Source of the DNA: Pseudophaeobacter arcticus DSM 23566
Lineage (GTDB): Bacteria; Pseudomonadota; Alphaproteobacteria; Rhodobacterales; Rhodobacteraceae
Direction: 5' to 3'
Assembly (NCBI RefSeq): GCF_000473205.1
Contig: NZ_AXBF01000004.1
Span: 124,001 to 188,000 of the forward strand
Length of the DNA: 64,000 nt
Notes under the pieces: model-generated
Seen by the model: only the letters and a program-made list of their open reading frames with translations
Database searches by the model: none
Told to the model about the DNA's origin: nothing
Translations under genes and position numbers: made by a program
Shown here: positions 45,951 to 54,266 of the stretch, in pieces
How the letters are laid out: each line of letters begins with the position of its first letter
How positions within the stretch are numbered: the stretch's first letter is position 1

Positions 45951-47221
45951 CAGACAGGGGCGGACTGGCGGCCTATATCGCGGTCACGGCCTCGTATTGG
46001 GCCTTTATGCTGACGGATGGCGCCTTGCGGATGTTGGTGCTGTTGCACTTTCACACGCTGGGTTTTTCGCCGGTGCAGCTGGCCTATCTCTTTGTGCTTT
46101 ATGAAATTGCCGGCATGGTGACCAATTTGTCCGCAGGATGGATTGCAGCGCGATTTGGGCTGGCGGCGACGCTTTATGCGGGGCTTGCCCTGCAGGTGGT
46201 TGCCCTGCTGTTGCTGACGCAGCTGGATCCCAGCTGGCAGATCGGCGCCTCTGTCACCTTTGTGATGCTGGTGCAGGGTCTGTCCGGCGTGGCCAAGGAT
46301 CTGGCAAAAATGTCGTCCAAATCCGCCGTCAAGCTGCTCGCCCCTACCCAGGGCGACGGGCTGTTTCGCTGGGTCGCGGTGCTGACCGGATCCAAGAATG
46401 CGGTCAAGGGCCTGGGCTTTTTGCTGGGGGCTGCCCTGCTGACCTTTGCTGGGTTTACCTGGGCCGTCCTTGGCATGGCGGTGATCCTCACAGGGATCCT
46501 TGTTGCGGTTCTTCTGGCCATGCCCAGGGGTCTGCCGGTGGGCCGCAAAGGGGCAAAATTCGCTGAGGTCTTTTCAAAGTCACGCAATGTGAACTGGCTG
46601 TCAGCCGCGCGGGTATTTCTGTTTGGCGCCCGCGATATCTGGTTTGTTGTGGGTATCCCGGTTTATTTCTACGCGGTGTTTTCGGATGGCAGCGAAGCGG
46701 GCAACCGGGCGGCATTTTTCCTGATTGGCAGCTTCATGGCGGTCTGGGTGATCCTATATGGTGCCATTCAGGCCTGCTCCCCCCGCATCCTAAAGGCGGC
46801 CTCGCGGTCCGAAGCCGAGCTGCGCGCGGCAGCACGCACATGGGCCATGTCACTGACCCTGGTGCCTGCGGGGCTGGCCTTGGCGGTGGCGCTGGCTGGC
46901 GAGCCGGTGCTGTGGCTCACAGTGACGCTGGTCCTTGGGTTGCTGGTATTTGGGGCGATTTTTGCGGTCAATTCCGCGCTGCATTCCTATCTGATCCTGG
47001 CCTTTACCAAGGCCGAGCGGGTGACGATGGATGTGGGGTTTTACTACATGGCAAACGCGGCAGGCCGCTTGATGGGCACTGTGCTCTCTGGGCTGACCTA
47101 TCAACTGGGCGGCTTGGCTGCCTGCCTTGCAACCGCAGCCGCGATGGTCGCCCTTAGCGCTTTTGCAGCCAGTCAGTTGCAGGACAAGAGGGCTGAAAAG
47201 GCCGTCGGCCCAGTTAGTTAA
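45947..47221 (+). CDS. arsJ: Organoarsenical (1-arseno-3-phosphoglycerate) efflux MFS transporter ArsJ
   Basis: This 424-residue major facilitator protein with about 11-12 hydrophobic segments starts at GTG within the GAPDH stop. Family-typical stretches are [20 protein letters not shown] and [20 protein letters not shown]. The pairing with GAPDH is the known signature of ArsJ. Together they give arsenate resistance that needs no reduction step, alongside the ArsC/Acr3 route encoded just upstream. Confidence 0.93.
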   Translation: MTDRGGLAAYIAVTASYWAFMLTDGALRMLVLLHFHTLGFSPVQLAYLFVLYEIAGMVTNLSAGWIAARFGLAATLYAGLALQVVALLLLTQLDPSWQIGASVTFVMLVQGLSGVAKDLAKMSSKSAVKLLAPTQGDGLFRWVAVLTGSKNAVKGLGFLLGAALLTFAGFTWAVLGMAVILTGILVAVLLAMPRGLPVGRKGAKFAEVFSKSRNVNWLSAARVFLFGARDIWFVVGIPVYFYAVFSDGSEAGNRAAFFLIGSFMAVWVILYGAIQACSPRILKAASRSEAELRAAARTWAMSLTLVPAGLALAVALAGEPVLWLTVTLVLGLLVFGAIFAVNSALHSYLILAFTKAERVTMDVGFYYMANAAGRLMGTVLSGLTYQLGGLAACLATAAAMVALSAFAASQLQDKRAEKAVGPVS

Positions 47222-47278
47222 TAGGTCAGTCTCGTGACGCAGGCCAAAGGTATAGCGTCCGGGCTAGGCGAGGGGCAA

Positions 47279-48229
47279 TTACCCCCTGCGCTTTAACATC
47301 TCATAGCCCGCGACCAGGTCCTGAACGATCAACCCGTGGGATTTATAGGCCGTGATATCTGTGTCTGCGCCACGCCCCAAGAGCGGGTTCTCGATGACCT
47401 GGCCAATTTCCGTGACCGGGTAGTCCGCGGCAATGGCTCCGGCACGTTTGGCCCCCAGTATCTCGCCGGATTCGCGGCTGCTGCTTTCGCGGGAATCGGT
47501 AAACATCGCCACCCGCGCAACGCCTGCATCGTCCAGCTCGCGGCTGTCTGCAAGACTGGCGCCCACCAGATTGATATGCTGACCGGGCTCCAGCCAGTCT
47601 CCGCACAAGAAGGCATGTGTTGCAGCGGTCACCGTGTGAATGACATCCGAGCCCCGTACCGCCTGTTGCAGATCCGGCATGGCCGTCACCTGCGCAGAGG
47701 CCCCGGCAAAGGTCAGCGCCAGCTGCCTGGCGGCGTCAAAGCGGCGGGCCCAGATCCGGATTTTGGCCTTAGGGAACCAGGCCAGAGAGCCGCGAATGTG
47801 CCAGTCGGCCTGCTCGCCGGCGCCGCAGACCGTGATGATCTGTGGATCAGGGCGCGCCAGGATCTGTGTCGCCAGCATCGACATGGCCGCTGTGCGCAAA
47901 GCAGTAAGAGCATCCGCGTCGCAAATGGCCAATGGGCGGCCATCCCGGCTGTCGAACAGCATGACAAACCCCTGATGACTGGACAGACCCACGGCGGGTG
48001 CATCTGGAAACAGGCTCAGCACCTTGGCCCCGTGAACGGGCGGATCCTGCAGATGCCCGTACATCAAGCCCATCCGCCCCTGCGCATTGACTGGCGCTGC
48101 AAACCGGGGCGGGTGGCCTGCGGTTTGTTGCGATACCGCAGTCATCGCAGCAATCAGCGGTTCCCGCAGATCCTTGAGGTTAAGGGCCGCGTGAATATCC
48201 GCAGCGGAGAACACAGCTGGGCGGGTCAT
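47279..48229 (-). CDS. Ornithine cyclodeaminase/mu-crystallin-family protein
   Basis: This protein of about 316 residues has the OCD-family nucleotide loop ITVCGAGEQADWHIRGSLAW and the N-terminal substrate region RFAAPVNAQGRMGLMYGHLQ. Members are NAD-dependent cyclodeaminases, ketimine reductases or N-alkyl amino acid dehydrogenases. The ATG at 48227-48229 overlaps the dctQ-type stop (ATGA). It ends a TRAP operon, so it probably acts on the imported amino or imino acid, possibly after release by the amidase encoded nearby. Confidence 0.87.
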   Translation of the reverse strand: MTRPAVFSAADIHAALNLKDLREPLIAAMTAVSQQTAGHPPRFAAPVNAQGRMGLMYGHLQDPPVHGAKVLSLFPDAPAVGLSSHQGFVMLFDSRDGRPLAICDADALTALRTAAMSMLATQILARPDPQIITVCGAGEQADWHIRGSLAWFPKAKIRIWARRFDAARQLALTFAGASAQVTAMPDLQQAVRGSDVIHTVTAATHAFLCGDWLEPGQHINLVGASLADSRELDDAGVARVAMFTDSRESSSRESGEILGAKRAGAIAADYPVTEIGQVIENPLLGRGADTDITAYKSHGLIVQDLVAGYEMLKRRG

Positions 48230-48717
48230 TGAGGCACCTTGTGTTTTGTCAAAAGCGCCGCAAGATGCAGCAACAAAACGGCGCAGCTGAGAGGCACGAT
48301 TGCACCCACCAGGGCCATATTGATCCCCATCCCCTGCGACAGCCGATTGCTGCTGCGCCACAGAAAGCCGCGTTCAAAGGTCATGTTTGGCCCGTAAAAG
48401 GAATAATACAGGATCGGTGCCAGGAAAATCACCACTGTCAGGGCAAAAATGGCCCTGTGCAGCAGGCCTTTGTCTTCGGGGTTGACCTGTACAACCGTCG
48501 GATCAAGGCGCCGTTTAAAGGCGCAGGTCGCCCCCAGCAGCCCAGCCCAGATCATCAGATAGCGCGCCAGTTCCTCGGTCCAGCTGAACGGATAGTCAAA
48601 GCCGTAGCGCGCCCAGATCTGTAGCAACACCGTCAGCGCCATGCCCGTCAGCGCCAGTTTTGCCAAGAGGAGGCAAGCGCGGTCTACCTGCGCGCTTACC
48701 TGATTGAGAAGCGCCAT
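48226..48717 (-). CDS. dctQ: TRAP transporter small permease (DctQ family)
   Basis: This protein of about 163 residues has four hydrophobic segments and the DctQ-typical stretch FSWTEELARYLMIWAGLLGA at residues 38-57. The ATG at 48715-48717 shares a base with the receptor gene's TGA. A GTG one codon earlier is an alternative. In this operon the receptor gene is second, between the large and small permease genes. Confidence 0.87.
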   Translation of the reverse strand: MALLNQVSAQVDRACLLLAKLALTGMALTVLLQIWARYGFDYPFSWTEELARYLMIWAGLLGATCAFKRRLDPTVVQVNPEDKGLLHRAIFALTVVIFLAPILYYSFYGPNMTFERGFLWRSSNRLSQGMGINMALVGAIVPLSCAVLLLHLAALLTKHKVPQ

Positions 48718-49694
48718 CACCGGGTTTTCGCCGCCAGTGCGCGAAACGCTTCAACTGACTCCGCCGGCATGAGCCCGGCCCAGGCCTGTTCGCTGCGCGC
48801 CTTTAGGTCGGCCAGCGCTTCGGGTGACATGGTGGAGATGGTGACGCCGGATTTCTCCAGCCCTGCCAGCTCACCCGCTGCGGCCTTGGCGGTCCAGGCG
48901 CGGTTCTTGGCATTGGCCTGCGCCACCGCCTGATCCACCTTTGCCTTATCCGCGTCGCTGAGGTCGCTATACCAGTCGGCAGACATCAAAGCCGAGCGGA
49001 ACGGGGTGCCGGCCCCGATATCAGTATAGTGTTTCAAAAACTCGGTATGGCGAAAGATCAGCGCCACCACGGGTGGATTGTAATAGCCATCAACAACGCC
49101 CTGCTGCACCGCACCGGCAAATTCGGGCATATCAACCACAGCGCCCTGTACGCCCCAGTTCTTGAACAGTTCTATCTGCGTTGCATCAATCGCCCGCAGG
49201 CGCAGGCCGGCCATGTCTTCGACTTTGGTCACCGGGGTTTTGGCGTTGAACACACCCATGGTACCGCCCAATCCGGGCAGGCCAGCGATCCCTATGCCCT
49301 GCGCCTGCATCGAGGCTTTGATCCCCTCCAAGAGCTCGCTTTGGGTGTCCTGGGTGGCGCGGAAGAAATGCTCCATATCGTCGAACATATAGGGTGCAAT
49401 AAAGCCGAGAATGCGCGGGTCGACCTCCTTGATCATCACAAAGTTGGTCAGGCCAAACTGCACCAGCCCCTGGCTCAGCTGGTCCACCACCTCTGGGTCC
49501 TTGCCAAGCGCGCCACTGGCAAAGACGCTGGCCTCCAGGCCCTGGTCGCGCAGGCCGGAGGCCAGATCTTCGGCATAGACGTAGTCGGAACAGGCAGCCA
49601 CTGGCGGGCAACCAACGGCGATCTTGATCTCATCCGCCCAGAGCGGCGCAGCCGTCAGCAGAGTGGCGGTGGCGGCCAGCAGAAAATGTTTCAT
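48717..49694 (-). CDS. dctP: TRAP transporter substrate-binding protein (DctP family)
   Basis: This 325-residue periplasmic receptor has a signal peptide (MKHFLLAATATLLTAAPLWA). The DctP core includes VEDMAGLRLRAIDATQIELF, which carries the substrate-binding Arg, and AGAVQQGVVDGYYNPPVVAL. I chose the ATG at 49692-49694; the open frame continues upstream but is antisense-like there. The ligand is probably the acid or amide handled by the OCD-family protein and the amidase. Confidence 0.9.
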   Translation of the reverse strand: MKHFLLAATATLLTAAPLWADEIKIAVGCPPVAACSDYVYAEDLASGLRDQGLEASVFASGALGKDPEVVDQLSQGLVQFGLTNFVMIKEVDPRILGFIAPYMFDDMEHFFRATQDTQSELLEGIKASMQAQGIGIAGLPGLGGTMGVFNAKTPVTKVEDMAGLRLRAIDATQIELFKNWGVQGAVVDMPEFAGAVQQGVVDGYYNPPVVALIFRHTEFLKHYTDIGAGTPFRSALMSADWYSDLSDADKAKVDQAVAQANAKNRAWTAKAAAGELAGLEKSGVTISTMSPEALADLKARSEQAWAGLMPAESVEAFRALAAKTR

Positions 49695-49717
49695 AATTGT
49701 CTCCCAAATTGGTCTGG

Positions 49718-51037
49718 TTATCGAACAAGCCCCAGCGCCCGAGGCAGGGTGAGGGTAATTTCGGGGTAGAAAATCAGCAGGATCAGCAGGGCGATCTGCA
49801 CCGCGAGAAAGGGCAGTATGGCGAGGCTGAGCCGCATGTAATTGACGCCACTGGCGGCGGATATGACCATCAGGCAGCCGCCAAAGGGTGGTGAGATCAG
49901 GCCCAGCGTCAGGTTCAGGCAGCTCACCACACCCACATGTACCGGATCCGCGCCGCCAGCAATTGCCGCCGGGATCAGCACCGGCACCAGCAGAACCAAG
50001 GCCATCGAGATATCCATCACCATGCCGGCCAGGAACATTACGCCGCTGGCGAGCAAAAAGTAATAGGTGCTGCTCAGACCAAGGCTTTGGACCAAGGCGC
50101 CGATATGGTCCGGCACCTTCAGGATCCCCATCAGATAGCCAAAAACCGCCGCCGCAAACAGGATCATAAAGATCGAACCTGTCAGCATAACCGTGCGTTC
50201 TACGGCACCAGAGGCCAGCTTGGCGGAGATTTTGAAGGCGCCGACAATGCCGTTGCGGTCCCAACAGGCATAGAGAAACACCAGCGTGAGGGTTATGGCG
50301 ACGGCAAGGCCGGCGGCCTCGGTTGGGGTGACGATGCCAAAGACGATGCCTGAAACGATGGTGATGGGGATTAGCAGGGCCGGCAGGGCTCGTAAAACAG
50401 TGGGTTTGACCGGCGGCAGGGTCTCTGCGGTGCCGCCGGGATGGTCTTCCCTGCGGGCGATCCAGAAGTTATAGGCGCCGAGGAAAACCGCCATCAGCAG
50501 GCCGGGAACAATCCCCCCGGCAAACAGGGCGGCCACCGAGACATTCATCAGGGCCGCATAAAAGATCATCACGATGCTGGGCGGAATGATTGGGCCGATA
50601 ACACAGCTGGCGGCCGTCAGAGCCGCAGCAAATTCGCTGCGATATCCCCGTTCTGTCATCGCCGGGACCAGCGTATTGGTGGTGGCAGCCGCATCCGCCA
50701 CGGCCGAGCCGGAAATGCCTGCCAGGAACACACTTGAGGCGATGTTCACATAGCCAAGCCCGCCTTTCAATCGCCCCACCAGCAGCATGGCCAGGTCAAT
50801 CAGCACCCGCGTCACACCGCCTTTGGTCATGGTTTCACCAGCCAGAATGAACAGCGGCATGGCCAGAAAGGTAAAGACATCAATCTGGCTGAAAATGCGC
50901 TGCGGTAGAATGCCGAGATAGGCCGCATGATCGGTCAGGACAAAGGCCAGAACCGCCGCCGCCCCGGCAACATAGCTGATGGCAACGCCAGACATCACTG
51001 CCGCCAGAGCAAAGGTTATGAGCACGATCCAGATCAT
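49718..51037 (-). CDS. dctM: TRAP transporter large permease (DctM family)
   Basis: This 439-residue protein has about 12 membrane segments and the DctM motifs VFLAGISGSAVADAAATTNT, CVIGPIIPPSIVMI and LTLGLISPPFGGCLMVISAA. An AAGGAGAA site lies before the ATG at 51035-51037. It is the first gene of the operon and is divergent from the XRE-cupin regulator gene, with a palindrome in the 73-bp gap. Confidence 0.92.
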   Translation of the reverse strand: MIWIVLITFALAAVMSGVAISYVAGAAAVLAFVLTDHAAYLGILPQRIFSQIDVFTFLAMPLFILAGETMTKGGVTRVLIDLAMLLVGRLKGGLGYVNIASSVFLAGISGSAVADAAATTNTLVPAMTERGYRSEFAAALTAASCVIGPIIPPSIVMIFYAALMNVSVAALFAGGIVPGLLMAVFLGAYNFWIARREDHPGGTAETLPPVKPTVLRALPALLIPITIVSGIVFGIVTPTEAAGLAVAITLTLVFLYACWDRNGIVGAFKISAKLASGAVERTVMLTGSIFMILFAAAVFGYLMGILKVPDHIGALVQSLGLSSTYYFLLASGVMFLAGMVMDISMALVLLVPVLIPAAIAGGADPVHVGVVSCLNLTLGLISPPFGGCLMVISAASGVNYMRLSLAILPFLAVQIALLILLIFYPEITLTLPRALGLVR

Positions 51038-51088
51038 CTGTTCTCCTTGTTTGCAGGATCGTTTGATGATAGGAAAAATGTCAAGAAT

Positions 51089-51106
51089 ATTTTCGTATCG
51101 GAAAAT
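51089..51106. promoter_or_regulatory. Palindromic candidate operator between dctM and the XRE-cupin gene
   Basis: ATTTTC-GTATCG-GAAAAT is an inverted repeat with 6-bp arms and a 6-bp centre, ending 4 bp before the regulator's ATG and about 50 bp from dctM. Such a site could let the XRE-cupin protein control both directions. Confidence 0.5.
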
Positions 51107-51110
51107 CGTC

Positions 51111-51749
51111 ATGTCCAAGACCCACACTTCCGAAGACTTTCAGGACAAGCGCGCCGCCTTTGGCGCCATGGTGCAAAGCCTGAGGCAATCGCAGAAACTG
51201 ACCTTGAAACAGGTGTCGGAAGCTTCTGGCCTGGCCTTGTCGACAATTTCCAAGATTGAAAATTCCAACCTGTCCCCAACCTATGATGTGATGCTCAAGC
51301 TTGCAGCAGGGTTGGATACCGATATCGTTTCTATCCTGGACGGGGCCTCCGCGCAGACGCCAAAACCATCGCCCACAGGCCGGTTGACCGTGTCGCGGCG
51401 GTCAGAGCTGCCAAGGCTGCAAGCCGAGAACTACCTGTTTGAGCCAATCGCGACACAGCTGAAGAACCGGCTGATTGATGCCACCTATGCCACTGTTACC
51501 GCCCGTGACATTTCTGAATTTTCCGCCCCCATTCGCCATGGCGGCGAAGAGCTGGTGATTGTTCTTTCCGGCGCGGTGGAACTGCATTCCGAGCTCTATG
51601 AGCCGATCAGGCTCGAGACCGGCGACAGCGTTTATTACGACGCGGCCATGGCCCACGCCTATGTGTCGGTCAGTGAGGCGGATGCAGTGATCCTGAATAT
51701 CGTGTCTGGCGCAAATATGACTGAGGAGATTTTGAATGTTAAATCGTGA
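51111..51749 (+). CDS. XRE-cupin transcription regulator
   Basis: This protein of about 212 residues has an N-terminal Cro/CI-type helix-turn-helix (LTLKQVSEASGLALSTISKI, ENSNLSPTYDVMLKLAAGL, about 25-65) and a C-terminal small cupin barrel (RHGGEELVIVLSGAVELHSE, LETGDSVYYDAAMAHAYVS). Proteins with this architecture sense small metabolites and often control polyamine or amino acid use. The amidase gene overlaps its end by 14 bp, and the TRAP operon is divergent, so it is the local regulator of the module. Confidence 0.9.
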   Translation: MSKTHTSEDFQDKRAAFGAMVQSLRQSQKLTLKQVSEASGLALSTISKIENSNLSPTYDVMLKLAAGLDTDIVSILDGASAQTPKPSPTGRLTVSRRSELPRLQAENYLFEPIATQLKNRLIDATYATVTARDISEFSAPIRHGGEELVIVLSGAVELHSELYEPIRLETGDSVYYDAAMAHAYVSVSEADAVILNIVSGANMTEEILNVKS

Positions 51750-53160
51750 CGAATGGCTGCAGCAGGATCTGGTTGGCTTGGCGGCTCTGGCCGGGGCGGG
51801 CGAGATCTCGCGCCGGGAAATTTTGCTCTCTGCCATCGCGCAAATCGAGGCTCAGAACCCGGCGATCAACGCGGTTGTCCTCACCCAGTTCGAAGAGGCC
51901 CTGGATGCGCTGGATAAAACAGCCGAGACCTCTCGTTTCACTGGCATGCCCTATCTGCTGAAAGACCTGCATGCGCCGGCCAAGGGTATGGCGCTCTCCA
52001 ATGGCAGCGAGATGTTTCGCGGCACCGATATGGGGTTTGATTCCACCACCGTTTCGCGCCTGCGCGCTGCGGGTTTTGGGCTGCTCGGGCGCACGGCTTC
52101 GCCAGAGTTTGGCCTGACCATCACCACGGAAAGCAAAGCCTGGGGTAAAACCCGCAATCCCTGGAACACGGATCTCAGCGCGGGGGGATCCAGCGGGGGC
52201 GCTGCTGCTGCGGTTTCCAGCGGTATGCTGCCCGCCGCCCATGCCACCGATAGCGCCGGGTCGATCCGGATCCCTGCGGCCTATAATGGGCTGGTGGGGT
52301 TGAAACCAACGCGGGGCGTCAACGCCATTGGTCCTCATCGGGGGGATCCAAATTTTGGCATGAGCCACGAACATGCGGTGACCCGAACCGTGCGCGACTG
52401 CGCCGCCTTGCTGGATGTCACCGCTGGTCCTGATCAGGGTTGCCCCTATTTCACCGCCACCCCTGAAGGGGGGTTTGAGGCCCTGTTGAAACGCGCCCCC
52501 GGTACGCTGCGGATTGGGTTTCTGACGGATCGGTTTGACGGCAAGGCAATCCATTCCGCCAGCGCCCAGGCGGTGTCGCTGACCGCCAAAAAGCTGAGCG
52601 ACCTTGGCCATATCGTCGAAGAGGCGCGACCTGATTTCAACTTTGCGGAACTCACATCCCAGGCCTTCCGCCTGCTGGTGGGCTCGCTGGCAGGTTTCTT
52701 CCCGCCCGAGTTCGCCGCCGGACCGATGGAAGGGTTCGAGCCGATGACCCAACGCACCATGCGCTATGCTGCCGGGGTGTCGCTGCACCAGTATCTGGCC
52801 CGCTATGCTGCGGTGAATATCGAAGTCCGCAAGATGAGCGCCTTCTTTGATCGCTACGACATTCTGCTGACCGCAGCCACAAACGGCCCTGCACATGCGC
52901 TTGGGCTGACCAGTCTGGATCAGGAGCTGGAGTTTGACCCCTTTGTCGAGCTGCTGCTCGATCTCAGCCCCTTTTCCGTGCCGTTTAACGCCTCTGGCCA
53001 ACCCGCCATGACCCTGCCCGTGCATCAAACCGCCGAAGGCCTGCCCATCGGGGTGCAAATTGTCGGTGGCTTTGGTCAGGATGGTCGCGTGATGCAACTG
53101 GCGGCCCAGCTGGAAGCGATCTCGGAGTGGCGCACTGTGGCGCCCAGTTCTGCAAAGTAA
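51736..53160 (+). CDS. Amidase (amidase signature family)
   Basis: This 474-residue enzyme has the Ser-cisSer-Lys triad: Lys in PYLLKDLHAPAKGMALSNGS, cis-Ser in the Gly/Ser-rich LSAGGSSGGAAAAVSSGMLP and the nucleophile in ATDSAGSIRIPAAYNGLVGL. Where most relatives have DGGGSIR, this one has DSAGSIR. It hydrolyses a carboxamide to acid and ammonia in the cytoplasm. Translation is coupled to the regulator gene by a 14-bp overlap. With the divergent TRAP importer and OCD-family gene it forms an amide or amino-acid scavenging module. Confidence 0.92.
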   Translation: MLNRDEWLQQDLVGLAALAGAGEISRREILLSAIAQIEAQNPAINAVVLTQFEEALDALDKTAETSRFTGMPYLLKDLHAPAKGMALSNGSEMFRGTDMGFDSTTVSRLRAAGFGLLGRTASPEFGLTITTESKAWGKTRNPWNTDLSAGGSSGGAAAAVSSGMLPAAHATDSAGSIRIPAAYNGLVGLKPTRGVNAIGPHRGDPNFGMSHEHAVTRTVRDCAALLDVTAGPDQGCPYFTATPEGGFEALLKRAPGTLRIGFLTDRFDGKAIHSASAQAVSLTAKKLSDLGHIVEEARPDFNFAELTSQAFRLLVGSLAGFFPPEFAAGPMEGFEPMTQRTMRYAAGVSLHQYLARYAAVNIEVRKMSAFFDRYDILLTAATNGPAHALGLTSLDQELEFDPFVELLLDLSPFSVPFNASGQPAMTLPVHQTAEGLPIGVQIVGGFGQDGRVMQLAAQLEAISEWRTVAPSSAK

Positions 53161-53164
53161 TCAG

Positions 53165-53190
53165 GCGCCGATCAATGGTCGGCGTCTTTC
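53165..53190 (+). terminator. Hairpin at the end of the amidase gene
   Basis: GCGCCGA at 53165-53171 pairs with TCGGCGT at 53179-53185 (one G-T pair), followed by CTTTCC. It lies directly after the amidase stop and overlaps the end of the convergent yaeQ gene. A modest intrinsic terminator. Confidence 0.45.
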
Positions 53191-53720
53191 CAGGTGGTCG
53201 GGGTCACGTAATGGATGGCGTCATCAACGCTCACCATCACCTCGCCATCCTGGATATTCACCTGCAGTTTCATTGAGCGGCTCGCAAGTTTTTCCAGACC
53301 TTGGGTGTCCGCCTCCGAGAGATTGATAACCTTGAGGTTATCAAACCGGGTGGTGCTGTTTTTGATCTTCTCCCACCAGGTCTCGGCCGTTCTGCCGCCG
53401 TAACAATAGACAATCACCTCTTTGGCTTTGCCACAGGATTGACGCACCACCTTTTCGCTCGGCAGTCCCAGCGCCACCCATAATTCCAGCTCGCCGCTGA
53501 GGCTTTTTTGCCAGATATCGGGCTCGTCATCCGTTGACAGCCCCTTGGTCAGTTCCAAATGCTCATCTGCGTTCAAGGCAAAGGCAAGAAGGCGCACCAT
53601 CAACCGTTCGTCCGTCTCCGAAGGATGTTTGGCGACGGTCAGCTTGTGGGTCTCATAATAGTGACGATCCATGTCGGATACGGACAGCTCGACTTTGTAG
53701 ATGGTGGATTTTTGCGCCAT
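53172..53720 (-). CDS. yaeQ: YaeQ-family protein
   Basis: This 182-residue protein matches the YaeQ family throughout: STIYKVELSVSDMDRHYYET at the start, PSETDERLMVRLLAFAL, then ELWVALGLPSEKVVRQSCGK and VIVYCYGGRTAETWWEKIKN. YaeQ proteins have a restriction-endonuclease-like fold but no settled function. The start at 53718-53720 gives the normal family length. Confidence 0.92.
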   Translation of the reverse strand: MAQKSTIYKVELSVSDMDRHYYETHKLTVAKHPSETDERLMVRLLAFALNADEHLELTKGLSTDDEPDIWQKSLSGELELWVALGLPSEKVVRQSCGKAKEVIVYCYGGRTAETWWEKIKNSTTRFDNLKVINLSEADTQGLEKLASRSMKLQVNIQDGEVMVSVDDAIHYVTPTTWKDADH

Positions 53721-54055
53721 GGTTTGCCCCGAAAAAGCGAAGATAGGGATGCCTAGTCCGTCTGAGGGGTTTGTGAAAGGAGATAAAGGGATTCCCGGGA
53801 AAATGCGCGGAGATGAGGCTTGCCAGACCGCTGAGCCCTGGCCAAAGGATCCCGGATCTCTGTCGCGACCTGTCTGCCTGAACTTGCTGGCGACAGACTG
53901 GTGATGGGGCACGGGGTGTTTTGCGCAATCAAAGAAAAGATCTGAATTTGCAGCGCGGGCAAACCCCTATATCCGGGGATTATTCACGTTTGTTCAGGTA
54001 CTTAACCCGGGTCGAACAGGGATGTAGAAAACTCGGTGTTTTAAAATTTTAGCCC
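53721..54055. other. Intergenic region upstream of tRNA-Glu
   Basis: I see no gene in this stretch. Open frames here lack ribosome sites and family resemblance. It should hold the promoter of the yaeQ gene. Its right-hand end borders the tRNA promoter. Confidence 0.4.
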
Positions 54056-54084
54056 TTGCGCAACCGCCAGTGACTAAGTAATAC
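54056..54084 (+). promoter_or_regulatory. Promoter of tRNA-Glu
   Basis: TTGCGC at 54056-54061 and TAATAC at 54079-54084 are separated by 17 bp, and the tRNA begins 15 bp after the -10 element, as expected for a stable-RNA promoter. Confidence 0.65.
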
Positions 54085-54099
54085 ACCGACACCAACAGT

Positions 54100-54174
54100 G
54101 GCCCGTTCGTCTATCGGTTAGGACGTCAGGTTTTCAACCTGAAAAGAGGGGTTCGACTCCCCTACGGGCTGCCA
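54100..54174 (+). tRNA. tRNA-Glu (anticodon TTC)
   Basis: The sequence folds into a full cloverleaf: acceptor arms GGCCCGT and ACGGGCT, a D arm with CGGTTAGGA, an anticodon stem TCAGG/CCTGA around the loop TTTTCAA with anticodon TTC, and a T arm AGGGG-TTCGACT-CCCCT. The encoded CCA end is at 54172-54174. The anticodon reads GAA/GAG codons for glutamate. Confidence 0.96.
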
Positions 54175-54266
54175 CTTTCCCAGCAAGTTACTGACATTAT
54201 TAGTTTGTTTCAGAACCCTGGGTTCCTATGACCGTTGTAATACAAGCGCGAAGACGGCGCATGGCG

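Noticed and set aside
51739..53097. A 452-codon open frame antisense to the amidase gene
   Set aside because: The composition is that of an antisense shadow. The plus strand has the full amidase triad.
54100..54174. tRNA-Glu as an attachment site of an integrated element
   Set aside because: No integrase and no repeated tRNA 3' end is visible on either side. The neighbouring genes do not look phage- or ICE-derived.
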